In this document: one piece after another, positions 8,671 through 16,656 of the stretch
How positions within the stretch are numbered: the first letter of the stretch is position 1
Layout of the letters: the number at the start of each line of letters is the position of its first letter
Assembly (NCBI RefSeq): GCF_003865405.1
Contig: NZ_RQVQ01000011.1
Coordinates: 1 to 64,000, forward strand
DNA from: Paenimyroides tangerinum
GTDB taxonomy: Bacteria; Bacteroidota; Bacteroidia; Flavobacteriales; Flavobacteriaceae
DNA: 64,000 nt
Direction: 5' to 3'
Translations under genes and position numbers: made by a program
The notes under the pieces: generated by a model
What the model was told of the DNA's origin: nothing
The model's input: only the letters and a program-made list of their open reading frames with translations
Database searches by the model: none

Positions 8671-9213
8671 ATGATTAAAATTTCAAAACAAAATATCATT
8701 CCAAACAAATGGGATGGGGGTTTAACCTACGAATATTTTATATTTCCTGCAGAAAGTAAATATGTCGAAAGAAACTTTGATTTTCGAATTAGTTCTGCAA
8801 CTATTGAAAAAGTACCTTCAAATTTTACTAAATTTTCTGGTTATTTTAGAAATTTAGTAATGCTTGATAATTCCTTAAATATTTGTAGAAATGGTTTAAG
8901 TGAAGATTATTCAAAACATGAGATTTTTAAATTTGATTCGAATGAAGAAATTGTATCAAACAGTTTGGGTAATGATTTTAATTTGATGATTTCTAAACGA
9001 ATTTTAAATCACGAATTGAGCATTTTTGAAGGAAATATAATAGAAAATTCGGATTGGATAATTCTTTTTGCGCTTTCTGAAAATATCATATTTATTGATC
9101 AGATAGAACATAAATTGGTCGCTAATGATTGTATTGTAATTGAAAATTTCTTGAAAAATGAAATTGAATTATCGATTTTATCAAAAGTAATATTGGCTAC
9201 TTTAAATAGATAA
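8671..9213 (+). CDS. HutD/Ves family protein
   Basis: The N-terminal pattern NKWDGGLTYEYFIFP followed by NFDFRISSATIEKVPSNFTKFSGYFRNLVMLD corresponds to the HutD/Ves cupin family (W-GG-T, F-WR-S, FS-F-G..R). At 180 residues it is a typical size. HutD proteins are often linked to histidine utilisation, where a regulatory role has been proposed. No hut genes lie nearby here. It is co-transcribed with the channel-like gene just upstream. Confidence 0.8.
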   Translation: MIKISKQNIIPNKWDGGLTYEYFIFPAESKYVERNFDFRISSATIEKVPSNFTKFSGYFRNLVMLDNSLNICRNGLSEDYSKHEIFKFDSNEEIVSNSLGNDFNLMISKRILNHELSIFEGNIIENSDWIILFALSENIIFIDQIEHKLVANDCIVIENFLKNEIELSILSKVILATLNR

Positions 9214-9233
9214 TCAGTAATTTATTTAAGCAA

Positions 9234-9269
9234 AAAAGTTTGATTTTTGTAAATAAAAATCAAACTTTT
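9234..9269. terminator. Bidirectional terminator between hutD-like gene and the basic secreted protein gene
   Basis: 15-bp perfect stem (9234-9248 with 9255-9269, core AGTTTGATTTTT) with a 6-base loop and A/T runs on both sides. It lies between two convergent genes. Confidence 0.75.
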
Positions 9270-9281
9270 GTATATTAAAGA

Positions 9282-9713
9282 TTAGCTATTAAAATTAAAA
9301 ATAAAAGTATTTCCAGTATTATTATAAGCTCTGTTTTCCCAATTTCTGTATTGGTTTCTGTTTAAAATGTTATATAAATCAGATTTTAATCTTCTTTCGT
9401 ATGCTCTTTGGTTGTAATTATTTGTAATCATAAAATTTAGAGAAACTTGTAATCTAGATCTTTGATCTCTTGATAAATTTAAAAAATCATAGCGATTTAA
9501 TTCTCGTTCAACTCGGTAATCGCAATCTCTGTGATTATGTTTTTTATCATATTTTCTTCCTTTTTTGTAATCATTTTTTTTATGTTTTGAATGATGATTA
9601 TGACCTCTTTTAGGTTTTCTATCATGATCTCTTTCGTTATCTCTGTGACGACCTGGCTGTGCATTTACAATAGTTGCGATTGTTAAGAATGCGATTGTGA
9701 TTAAACTTTTCAT
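9282..9713 (-). CDS. Secreted His/Lys/Arg-rich small protein
   Basis: The 143-residue product has a clear signal peptide (MKSLITIAFLTIATIVNAQ, cleavage after residue 19). A strongly basic, histidine-rich segment follows (about 20-67, with RHRDNERDHDRK, HNHHSKHKK). The C-terminal half (LSRDQRSRLQVSLNF, YERRLKSDLYNILNRNQYRNW) is helical and resembles periplasmic proteins of the Spy/LTXXQ kind only in general character. I do not assign a family. The charged spacer could bind metal or anionic cell-surface polymers; this is inference. Confidence 0.65.
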   Translation of the reverse strand: MKSLITIAFLTIATIVNAQPGRHRDNERDHDRKPKRGHNHHSKHKKNDYKKGRKYDKKHNHRDCDYRVERELNRYDFLNLSRDQRSRLQVSLNFMITNNYNQRAYERRLKSDLYNILNRNQYRNWENRAYNNTGNTFIFNFNS

Positions 9714-9769
9714 AGTAAAGATTTTTAATGTTGTTCTTTATAGTAAAGTATCCAAAGTTTGTGCCAAAA

Positions 9770-9796
9770 AAAGACTTGGTGTTCTGCCAAGTCTTT
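9770..9796 (-). terminator. Terminator of the PhnA-like gene
   Basis: 10-bp stem (9770-9779 with 9787-9796, AAAGACTTGG/CCAAGTCTTT), 7-base loop, T run on the leftward strand. It is 22 bases past the stop at 9819. Confidence 0.75.
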
Positions 9797-9818
9797 AAAT
9801 TATTGATTATTAATCTAA

Positions 9819-10400
9819 TTAAGATTGTTTTTTAACATATTTTGTAAGGATAACAATCTGTTGACCGTCGATTTTCCCCTCAATTTGTTCTGTATTATCA
9901 TGAACTAAACGGATATTTCTAACTGCTGTTCCAATTTTCGCATTGATTGTCGAACCTTTTACATCCAAATCTTTAATTAGTGTTACTGTATCACCTCCAA
10001 CTAAAATGTTACCGTTACAATCTTTATGTAAATCTATTGAACCATCACCTTCGTGATCTCCCGTAGCTTTAGCCCATTCTAGAGTTTCGTCATCTAAATA
10101 CATCATTTCTAAATTGTCTGCAGCCCAACTTTCATTTCTAAAACGATTAAGCATTCTCCAACTTACAACCTGTACAGCTGGGACTTCACTCCACATTGAT
10201 GTAGATAAACACGACCAATGATTAGCATTTAATTCTTCTTTTTTCTCAATTTGATTTAGACAAGTATCGCAAATATAAATTTCGCGATTTGGTAAATTAC
10301 TTGCTGTTGGTGGAACATCATAAACATTTAATGTTGTTGGTGCTTCACATAATTCACATACATTTCCACTTCTTGCGGCTAATTTTTCTTCGATTTTCAT
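9819..10400 (-). CDS. PhnA/YjdM family zinc-ribbon protein
   Basis: From the ATG at 10400 (MKIEEKLAARSG) the product is 193 residues. It has an N-terminal zinc ribbon (CELC at about 12-15 and CDTC about 35 residues later) and the C-terminal PhnA module (NILVGGDTVTLIKDLDVKGS, GTAVRNIRLV, IEGKIDGQQIVILTKYVKK). Despite the name, PhnA/YjdM proteins are not needed for phosphonate breakdown and their role is unclear. A longer reading from 10481 adds a hydrophobic leader but runs through a promoter-like element at 10424-10431, so I reject it. Confidence 0.88.
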   Translation of the reverse strand: MKIEEKLAARSGNVCELCEAPTTLNVYDVPPTASNLPNREIYICDTCLNQIEKKEELNANHWSCLSTSMWSEVPAVQVVSWRMLNRFRNESWAADNLEMMYLDDETLEWAKATGDHEGDGSIDLHKDCNGNILVGGDTVTLIKDLDVKGSTINAKIGTAVRNIRLVHDNTEQIEGKIDGQQIVILTKYVKKQS

Positions 10401-10423
10401 GGTATATAAAATAAAATATGGCT

Positions 10424-10431
10424 CAAATATA
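10424..10431 (-). promoter_or_regulatory. -7 promoter element of the PhnA-like gene
   Basis: Leftward strand TATATTTG (TAnnTTTG), 23 bases before the start at 10400. It helps to decide that start. Confidence 0.45.
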
Positions 10432-10514
10432 ATTGATAAAATCCATTTAATAAAATGAAAAAAGAAACTAAAAATTAACAAAATAGTTTTAAATTGTAAT
10501 TAAAAATATAAACT

Positions 10515-10916
10515 ATGAAATTTCATACTCGAAAATGGGTAAAACCCGAAGATTTAAATCCCAATCGAACTTTATTTGGAGGAAAATTGTTAGCTTGGAT
10601 TGATGAAGAAGCTGCTTTATATAGTATTATTCAATTAGAAAATTCTCATGTTGTTACCAAATTCATGTCTGAAATCAATTTTATGAGTTCTGCAGTTCAA
10701 GGTGATATCGTTGAAATTGGATTAGAAGTTGTGAAATTTGGTAATACATCATTGATTTTAAAATGTGAAGTTCGTAATAAAATGACACACGAAAAGATTC
10801 TTACAGTTGATAAAATTACAATGGTTAACTTAGATGAAAATGGTAAACCAAAAGCGCATGGTAAAACCAATGTAGAATATGTTAGTGATCGTTTAGCGAA
10901 TAAATCCAAAATTTAA
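10515..10916 (+). CDS. Acyl-CoA thioesterase, hotdog fold (YciA-like)
   Basis: The 133-residue protein has the family signature of YciA-type thioesterases: NPNRTLFGGKLLAWIDEEAA (hotdog helix with the catalytic Asp/Glu region), followed by ALYSII, VVTKFMSEINFMSSAVQGDIVEIG and KITMVNLDENGKPKAHGK. It hydrolyses acyl-CoA to free acid and CoA; chain-length preference is unknown. The next gene starts 10 bases downstream and probably shares the transcript. Confidence 0.85.
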   Translation: MKFHTRKWVKPEDLNPNRTLFGGKLLAWIDEEAALYSIIQLENSHVVTKFMSEINFMSSAVQGDIVEIGLEVVKFGNTSLILKCEVRNKMTHEKILTVDKITMVNLDENGKPKAHGKTNVEYVSDRLANKSKI

Positions 10917-10926
10917 TAGTTTCGGT

Positions 10927-11754
10927 ATGTTGTATGTAAAAAAATTATCAGGTGAAATTATTCCTTATGACGAATCTAGTTTAAGAGGTTCACTTCAGAA
11001 ATCAGGTGCGAACGATGAACAGATAGAAACGGTTATGGAAGAAATTAATAAAATTCTTTATGATGGAATTCCAACTGGTTTACTTTATGAAAAAGCATTT
11101 GAATTGTTACGTAATTTAAGACATTCCTATGCGGCGAGATATAGTCTAAAAAAAGCACTTCGAGATCTTGGACCAGAAGGTTATTATTTCGAGAAATGGG
11201 TTACTAAGTTATTTCAAACACAAGGTTTTCATGCGGTTTCGGGTCAAACTTTACAAGGAGAAGCCGTTAAACACGAAATAGATGTTGTTGCATCAAAAGA
11301 TGACCGATTGGTTTTATGTGAATGTAAATTCAGGAATGATGTAGATGCGAAAATTAGTGTGACAACTCCCATGTATTTTTTATCTCGATTTAACGATTTA
11401 AAAAATTTAGAGTTTGAATATTTTGGTAAAGTGATGAAACCAACAGATGGTTATATGGTAACTAATGCTTATATGACCAGTGATAGCATTGCTTTTGCCG
11501 AGAAATATGGAATACAATTGATTTCTTGGGATTATCCAGAAAAATTGAATATAAAACAATTGGTTGACGATTATAAGTTTTATCCTGTAACTTGTTTGAC
11601 TAATTTGACGGAAGACGAACGCAATATATTATTAGAGAAAAATTGTATATTAATAAAAGATATTTTTTCAAATCCACTTCTTTTAGATCATTTTAAATTT
11701 GACGAAGAAAGAAAAAAAGTAATTTTTGAAGAAGTAAATGATTTAGTGATATAA
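10927..11754 (+). CDS. ATP-cone domain fused to a PD-(D/E)XK (Mrr-like) nuclease domain
   Basis: Residues 1-90 form an ATP-cone, the nucleotide-binding module known from ribonucleotide reductases and NrdR (VKKLSGEIIPYDESSLRGSLQKSGA, YAARYSLKKALRDLGPEGYYFE). Residues about 90-190 look like a restriction-endonuclase-type domain. They have a leading helix (EKWVTKLFQTQGF), then HEIDVVASKDDRLVLCECKFR, which supplies the D-(E)xK active-site pattern. The C-terminal ~80 residues are unassigned. Only its second half resembles type IV restriction or repair nucleases, and no methylase or specificity subunit is nearby. Nucleotide-regulated DNA cleavage is an inference from the domain pair. It follows the thioesterase gene by 10 bases and ends before a strong terminator. 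Confidence 0.75.
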   Translation: MLYVKKLSGEIIPYDESSLRGSLQKSGANDEQIETVMEEINKILYDGIPTGLLYEKAFELLRNLRHSYAARYSLKKALRDLGPEGYYFEKWVTKLFQTQGFHAVSGQTLQGEAVKHEIDVVASKDDRLVLCECKFRNDVDAKISVTTPMYFLSRFNDLKNLEFEYFGKVMKPTDGYMVTNAYMTSDSIAFAEKYGIQLISWDYPEKLNIKQLVDDYKFYPVTCLTNLTEDERNILLEKNCILIKDIFSNPLLLDHFKFDEERKKVIFEEVNDLVI

Positions 11755-11779
11755 AAATAAAGCGAGCCTAAGCTATTCA

Positions 11780-11806
11780 AAGTCGGAAGATTTTATCTTC
11801 CGACTT
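11780..11806 (+). terminator. Terminator after the ATP-cone/nuclease gene
   Basis: 12-bp perfect stem (11780-11791 with 11795-11806, AAGTCGGAAGAT/ATCTTCCGACTT), 3-base loop, then a T run. Confidence 0.85.
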
Positions 11807-11810
11807 TTTA

Positions 11811-12041
11811 CTTAATATTAATTACAATTTCTAATAATAAATATAGTTTAATGGGAACTTTTTAGCTTGTAATAATTGATTTTCAATATTGTCATCAGTA
11901 ATTAATGATGTTTATAAAATCTTAAAAAAGTTGGAATTTTCTCACGACCATGATTACAATAATTTACTTCTATATTTAATTTGACATAAGTGTAAAATAA
12001 TATAAATAAACATAACTCTAAAGCATTATATCTTTTTGATT
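11811..12041. other. Non-coding stretch, possible remnant
   Basis: No intact gene. On the leftward strand a short frame reads LITDDNIENQLLQAKKFPLN up to a stop at 11831-11833 but is closed upstream, with another broken frame (NHGREKIPTF) beyond it. This could be a decayed gene tail, with low certainty. Confidence 0.25.
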
Positions 12042-12779
12042 TTATTCTGTATATATTTTCTTCATCAATTCTAAATCTACATTCAATATCGTTTTTAAAT
12101 AATTTTCAATATTTTGATACTTCTCTGTAATTGCTTCAAAAGCAGTTTTTAAATAATCTGGTTGAACCAAGAAAACATCCGCTAATGCAGGATTTTGAGA
12201 AATATATCCTTCATATTTCTTTTTCAAAAATTCATTAGACATTAAATAATCCGATTCGATTTCATTCCAATCAACATTTAAAGCTTCTAGAATCAAAGCA
12301 GTTGCAATTCCTGTTCTGTCTTTTCCGGCCGTACAATGATAAATAATCGAAGTATTTTCAGGATTCTGTAACACTTTAAAAAAGTTAGAATATTCTTTTA
12401 TTGCATCATCACTTAAAACCATTTCTTTATAAAAATTCATTAATAAAGGCTTGAAATCTGTAATTCCTTTTTGAATTTCAGCCATAAAAGCATCCATATT
12501 AGCTGCTAAAATATCCAAATGAATTTGATTTTTACAAGTAGTTGGAACTTTATCAACAGATTGTGCTCTTTCAAAATCTGTTCTGAAATCAACCACTGTC
12601 TGAATGTTTAATTTCGCTAATAAATCTAAATCTTCTGGTTGTAAATTACTCAATTCATCAGTTCTGAAAAGTAAATCTCTTTTAATGGTTTTGCCTTCTT
12701 TTGTTGGAATTCCACCTAAATCTCGAAAGTTAAATCCGCCTTTTATAGGTAATATTCTGCTGTTTTCTAATGTAGTCAT
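12042..12779 (-). CDS. Tyrosine/serine phosphatase of the PTP superfamily (Y_phosphatase3-like)
   Basis: The phosphate-binding loop HCTAGKDRTG (Cys149, Arg155) is complete. The family N-terminus (LPIKGGFNFRDLGGIPTKEG, RDLLFRTDELSNL) and the VVDFR segment place it with bacterial PTPs of the LipA/IphP type, which dephosphorylate phosphotyrosine, phosphoserine or phosphoinositides. At 245 residues it is full length. No signal peptide is seen, so it should be cytoplasmic. It stands as a single gene; its substrate is unknown. Confidence 0.88.
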   Translation of the reverse strand: MTTLENSRILPIKGGFNFRDLGGIPTKEGKTIKRDLLFRTDELSNLQPEDLDLLAKLNIQTVVDFRTDFERAQSVDKVPTTCKNQIHLDILAANMDAFMAEIQKGITDFKPLLMNFYKEMVLSDDAIKEYSNFFKVLQNPENTSIIYHCTAGKDRTGIATALILEALNVDWNEIESDYLMSNEFLKKKYEGYISQNPALADVFLVQPDYLKTAFEAITEKYQNIENYLKTILNVDLELMKKIYTE

Positions 12780-12924
12780 TTTATGAGTTTATAAGATGTC
12801 CTAATTTACGATTAATTTCTTAAAATAGATAAACTTTTTATCACATCGAGCTATTCTTTCTTAGTAATTCATTGCAAGAAATTTATTTCAAACGAAAATA
12901 AATAGAATAATTTTTATCATTTTT

Positions 12925-13650
12925 CTAATTTGAAACTTCCATATCGATAAATTGAAGTTTATTATTTTTCCATTCAAATCGCCAAACGTAGTTGAATTTC
13001 ACATAATTTTTACTTTGATAAATAATTGAATTTTCTTCTTTTGAACCCAATACAAAGTCATAAAACATAAAAACCTTTTCATCTTCAATTTTAATTTTAT
13101 AATTTTTTGTACATTCAATATTATCAACTGTTAAACTATAAAGAGCTGTGTTTTTTGACCAACCCAGATTTTCAATTTTAATGTTTTTTAAAATATCTTT
13201 CAAATAATTATAACTATCATCTTCAACAAATATATCTTCTGAAAAATCAAAATTAGTTTTCAATATTCTTTCATCATCATTCAAACATGCAATTTTAAAG
13301 TTATTTATTTCAGTTAGAAGTTGGTTTCTTTCTGATTTTAATACATCGATTTTTTTCTGTAGAAAATCAATATTTTGTTGTTCTGTTTTATCAAATTTTA
13401 ACTTATCATTATTACCAATTGGTTTGTACCATTCTTGATCTTCAAAATAATAATATACTTCTGGCTTCAAAAAAGCATAACCTTTTCGAGCATATAAATC
13501 ATTGATTAAAAATTGTAATTCTTCAACGCCTAGATTTTGTATTTGTTCTATTTTCAGAAGTTGTTTAGAACAAGTTGAACAGTTCTTAATTTCTTGTGCG
13601 TTTATACAATTTACTGCTAAAAAAAGCACTAATAATACTTCATTTTTCAT
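12925..13650 (-). CDS. Secreted YARHG-domain protein
   Basis: A signal peptide (MKNEVLLVLFLAVNCINAQ) is followed by a YARHG domain at about residues 38-80 (LQFLINDLYARKGYAFLKPEVYYYFEDQEWYKPI), an extracellular module of unknown function common in Bacteroidota. A coiled-coil-like stretch (about 88-118, IDFLQKKIDVLKSERNQLL) and an unassigned C-terminal half follow. It is divergent from the DUF4240 gene, with 72 bases between the starts. Confidence 0.8.
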   Translation of the reverse strand: MKNEVLLVLFLAVNCINAQEIKNCSTCSKQLLKIEQIQNLGVEELQFLINDLYARKGYAFLKPEVYYYFEDQEWYKPIGNNDKLKFDKTEQQNIDFLQKKIDVLKSERNQLLTEINNFKIACLNDDERILKTNFDFSEDIFVEDDSYNYLKDILKNIKIENLGWSKNTALYSLTVDNIECTKNYKIKIEDEKVFMFYDFVLGSKEENSIIYQSKNYVKFNYVWRFEWKNNKLQFIDMEVSN

Positions 13651-13722
13651 AAAAATGAAATTTGATTAACACTAAATTTATTAATTTTTTTATTATATTT
13701 AAGTGTTAATTTAAAAATACTT

Positions 13723-14244
13723 ATGAAAATGAATATTAATGCAAAAGATTACATTACAGAACAACAATTTTGGGATATTATTGAACGTTCCAACAAAGGA
13801 AAAAATTTGGTAGATATTTTGATGCCTCTAACAAAACAAGAAATTATTGGTTATGTTTATTGGTGGAATCATTTTAATATCATTTCATATCGTCAAGATT
13901 TATGGGCAGTTGCCTATGTTGTTTTGGGTGGATGTAGCGATGATGGATTTGATTATTTTAGATTTTGGCTGGTTGCTCGAGGTAAAGATGTGTATTATGC
14001 AGCTTTAGAAAATGCAGATTCATTGTGCAATCATTTTTTGAACTTACCAAGTGATGAATATCCTGAAGCAGAAGTTCTTGATTATGCATATATAGAAGTG
14101 TTCAATGAACGTTTTGGAAAAGATTCTTTTTATTCTGATGAGGAATGTGATTTTGATTATACACGTCCAGAAATTGTTTTTAAATGGGAAGAAGATGACG
14201 AAGAAAGTATTCGTGAAGTTGTTCCCAAAACTTTTGATAAATGA
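13723..14244 (+). CDS. DUF4240 domain protein
   Basis: The 173-residue protein shows the DUF4240 pattern: ITEQQFWDIIERS near the N-terminus, then LGGCSDDGFDYFRFWLVARGKDVYYAALENADSL at about 64-98. The C-terminus is acidic (WEEDDEESIREVV). These proteins resemble WGR-linked or immunity-like small proteins, but the function of DUF4240 is unknown. No toxin partner is visible next to it. Probably a monocistronic gene. Confidence 0.8.
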   Translation: MKMNINAKDYITEQQFWDIIERSNKGKNLVDILMPLTKQEIIGYVYWWNHFNIISYRQDLWAVAYVVLGGCSDDGFDYFRFWLVARGKDVYYAALENADSLCNHFLNLPSDEYPEAEVLDYAYIEVFNERFGKDSFYSDEECDFDYTRPEIVFKWEEDDEESIREVVPKTFDK

Positions 14245-14529
14245 TGGGGAAATGATGAGTTTTAAAAATTCTATAATTACAAAAAGAGATCATCTAAAAA
14301 ACTAGAGATTTCTTCATAATTATAAAATTATCTAAAAGTTAAATAATCATTTAAAACTACATTATATCATTTAGCAATATAAAAGTAGTTTTTCTCATTT
14401 TATAGTTGGTTAGGTTTGGTCTAAAAGTATTATTAAAACACTTATACTAAGATAATTAAAAAAATACTTTTAAATTCTGATTCTTTTGAATTTAAAAATA
14501 TCTTTTTATGTTCTTTTGAGAATAAATTG
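14245..14529. other. Non-coding AT-rich gap
   Basis: About 290 bases between the DUF4240 stop and the promoter of the DinB gene. I see no gene and no clear hairpin. Confidence 0.5.
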
Positions 14530-14537
14530 TATTTTTG
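14530..14537 (+). promoter_or_regulatory. -7 promoter element of the DinB-family gene
   Basis: TATTTTTG (TAnnTTTG) ends 20 bases before the ATG at 14558. The position argues against the longer reading that starts upstream at 14486. Confidence 0.4.
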
Positions 14538-14557
14538 AAATAAAACGAAATATAATT

Positions 14558-15052
14558 ATGAGTATTCAAAAAGCATTATTAGTCGAATTAGAACGCGAGA
14601 AAAACAACACGTTACGAATCCTGAACAACTTACAAAACGATAAGTTTGATTATAAGCCACATCCAAAATCGATGTCGATGGGAGAGTTAGCAAATCATAT
14701 TGTAGAATTACACAATTGGGTGGAATTGGCTTTAGAACGTGATACATTTGATTTTCATACCGATTACAAACCTTCAACTTATACAACAGTCGAAGAATTG
14801 AAAACTGTTTTAGAAGATGGTTATTTGCGAAATAAAGCATTAATCGAAAATTTAAATGAAGCTGATTATTTCAATACTTGTACTTTAAAAGCTGGTGAAC
14901 ATGTAATTGTTTCACTTCCAAAAGCTGGAGCGTTACGTTTTATTATTAATAATCACCTGATCCATCACCGCGGTCAATTAACGGTTTATATGCGTTTGTT
15001 AGACATTCCGGTTCCTGGAATATATGGTCCATCTGCAGATGATAAGCAATAA
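14558..15052 (+). CDS. DinB-family metal-binding four-helix protein
   Basis: From the ATG at 14558 (MSIQKALLVELEREKN) the protein has 164 residues with the DinB/YfiT four-helix layout. The His ligands are likely in MGELANHIVELHNW and NNHLIHHRGQLTVYMRLL, a common His3 metal site. Members include DNA-damage-inducible proteins and thiol-dependent transferases; the reaction here is unknown. It is followed immediately by a perfect bidirectional terminator. Confidence 0.88.
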   Translation: MSIQKALLVELEREKNNTLRILNNLQNDKFDYKPHPKSMSMGELANHIVELHNWVELALERDTFDFHTDYKPSTYTTVEELKTVLEDGYLRNKALIENLNEADYFNTCTLKAGEHVIVSLPKAGALRFIINNHLIHHRGQLTVYMRLLDIPVPGIYGPSADDKQ

Positions 15053-15078
15053 AAAAATCTCCAATTGGAGATTTTTTT
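15051..15078. terminator. Bidirectional terminator between convergent genes
   Basis: 12-bp perfect stem (15051-15062 with 15067-15078) with an AATT loop, A and T runs on both sides. It serves the DinB gene rightward and the GAPDH-like gene leftward (stop at 15080). Confidence 0.85.
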
Positions 15079-15079
15079 G

Positions 15080-16087
15080 TTATAATTTCGAGAATAATAA
15101 TTGCTTTTTTATTTTTTCGATTCTATTATTTGCAAAATCAACACCATAAACTTGAAGTAAAAATGCGTGAATTGTAGAAATAATTGAGTTTCCTTCTTGC
15201 GGAATAAATGCCCAACCTTTGACGGAATTTTCTGTAAAAAGCAGGTTATTTTCTACCAATATACAATGATTATAAATGCGTCCGTATTTGCCATAACGTC
15301 TTCCTAATTCAAATATTTGATTGGAATCAAATTTATTTGTGCTGGCTATAAATGGATTCTGTTCAAATTTATGAAGAACAATTTCAGGATTAATAGTTGT
15401 TTTAAATTTTAAGTGAAATCGGGTTGAATGTAACAACTGACTCGGAGTTGTAATATCTGATGACGTAATTGGACAATCGATTCCAATAGTTGCATACATA
15501 TCTTTTACGTCAATTGCGTGATGTGTTCCGTTCAAATCTGAAAGATGTCGCGCTACAACATTTGCACCAACTAATCGTTCGTGATTTCCGATGTCTTCGG
15601 ATCTTCTTACCACAACAAAATCAGCAAATTCTAGATTTGAAAGATTTTTATCTGACAAGCTATTGATTATTGCAGCAGCTCCGTGCGTATTACAAGAAAC
15701 AATTTGTACAAATTTCTGAAATTCAATTTGTTCATTGTTTAGATTTGACATAAAAGGAATTCCAAAATTCTTTTCACTTCCTTGGCTACAAGCACCTTTT
15801 AAATTGATAGTGTTTTCATAAATCGATTTGTTTTTTAATCCAAAACCGTTTGCAGTTGTATCAAAAACATAATCCACTTTTTGAACCATTGTTTCTAATG
15901 AAACTTTGTCCGAAAAAACAATTGTAATTCCTTTTTGTTCTAAAAAATGTAAATCATTTAATTTCCAATTTTGTTTGATATTTTTATAAACAAAAACTTC
16001 AGAAATATTCAAAATCTCTTTAAAATCGATAAGTAAACAAGCTAATGTGGTACCAATATTTCCAACTCCATTAATCAATATTTTCAT
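15080..16087 (-). CDS. Archaeal-type (class II) GAPDH-like dehydrogenase
   Basis: The 335-residue protein has an N-terminal Rossmann motif (ILINGVGNIGTTLA) and reads like class II, archaeal glyceraldehyde-3-phosphate dehydrogenases rather than the bacterial class. Matching blocks are DYVFDTTANGFGLKNKSIYE, a GACSQGSEK stretch, IVSCNTHGAAAIINSL with the presumed catalytic Cys132, FVVVRRSEDIG, and PSQLLHSTRFHLKF with His220 in the place of the archaeal catalytic His. Length also fits. The substrate could be another phosphorylated or sugar aldehyde, because it sits 28 bases after a sugar-phosphate transferase and the window has a separate class I GAPDH at 51670-52665. It is the last gene of a six-gene leftward block. 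Confidence 0.7.
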   Translation of the reverse strand: MKILINGVGNIGTTLACLLIDFKEILNISEVFVYKNIKQNWKLNDLHFLEQKGITIVFSDKVSLETMVQKVDYVFDTTANGFGLKNKSIYENTINLKGACSQGSEKNFGIPFMSNLNNEQIEFQKFVQIVSCNTHGAAAIINSLSDKNLSNLEFADFVVVRRSEDIGNHERLVGANVVARHLSDLNGTHHAIDVKDMYATIGIDCPITSSDITTPSQLLHSTRFHLKFKTTINPEIVLHKFEQNPFIASTNKFDSNQIFELGRRYGKYGRIYNHCILVENNLLFTENSVKGWAFIPQEGNSIISTIHAFLLQVYGVDFANNRIEKIKKQLLFSKL

Positions 16088-16115
16088 AAATCTTTTATTA
16101 TTAAAACGACTTTCT

Positions 16116-16646
16116 TTAATTTTGACGCTTTGAAATTACATTCTTTACATTTTGTTTTCCGATAAATAAAACCAAAAAACTCATAAACAATATACAGAAA
16201 TCTAATGTAATTTTTCTATTTTTCACATAATAAGAATCTAGAAAAAAACTCATTTTTTTATGACAAATTGGACTTAATTGTGCCAAACCAGTTAAACCAG
16301 GTTTTACGTTCCAACGATTTTTATAATATTCAGTTTGCCAACCTAACCGTTCAATATCATTTTGTGTTAGTGGACGTGGACCAATAAAATTCATCTCACC
16401 TTTTAGAATATTAATCAATTGCGGAATTTCATCAATGCCTGTTTTTCTTAATATTGAACCAACGAAAGTTATTTGATTATCTTTCATTGTTCTCAGCTTA
16501 ATCAATCTGAAAGGAAGTTTTTTTATTCCGATGCGTTCTTGTATAAAAAACGCAGATTCTTGCTCAAATATTATAATGATACAACTAACAATTACCAAAA
16601 ACGGTAATAAAATCAAAAGTAATATAAACGCAATCAATCGGCTCAT
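16116..16646 (-). CDS. Minimal sugar-phosphate transferase (PglC/WcaJ C-terminal type)
   Basis: At 176 residues this is a short monotopic phosphoglycosyl transferase. It has an N-terminal hydrophobic anchor (about 4-26), ERIGIKKLPFRLIKLRTM, then GSILRKTGIDEIPQLINILKGEMNFIGPRPL and RWNVKPGLTGLAQLSP, ending with another hydrophobic stretch. Such enzymes move a sugar-1-phosphate from a UDP-sugar to undecaprenyl phosphate, starting a surface glycan or glycoprotein sugar chain on the inner face of the cytoplasmic membrane. No flippase, polymerase or further glycosyltransferase is adjacent. It lies 10 bases after the upstream secreted-protein gene and 28 before the GAPDH-like gene. Confidence 0.88.
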   Translation of the reverse strand: MSRLIAFILLLILLPFLVIVSCIIIIFEQESAFFIQERIGIKKLPFRLIKLRTMKDNQITFVGSILRKTGIDEIPQLINILKGEMNFIGPRPLTQNDIERLGWQTEYYKNRWNVKPGLTGLAQLSPICHKKMSFFLDSYYVKNRKITLDFCILFMSFLVLFIGKQNVKNVISKRQN

Positions 16647-16656
16647 TTAGTTGGTT

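Noticed and set aside
10401..10481. Upstream start for the PhnA-like gene giving a hydrophobic leader
   Set aside because: It crosses the -7 element at 10424-10431 and the leader does not look like a proper signal peptide.
11831..11985. Possible leftward gene remnant (LITDDNIENQLLQAKK)
   Set aside because: Frame is broken close upstream and no homologue is visible in the window, so it cannot be told from random AT-rich sequence.
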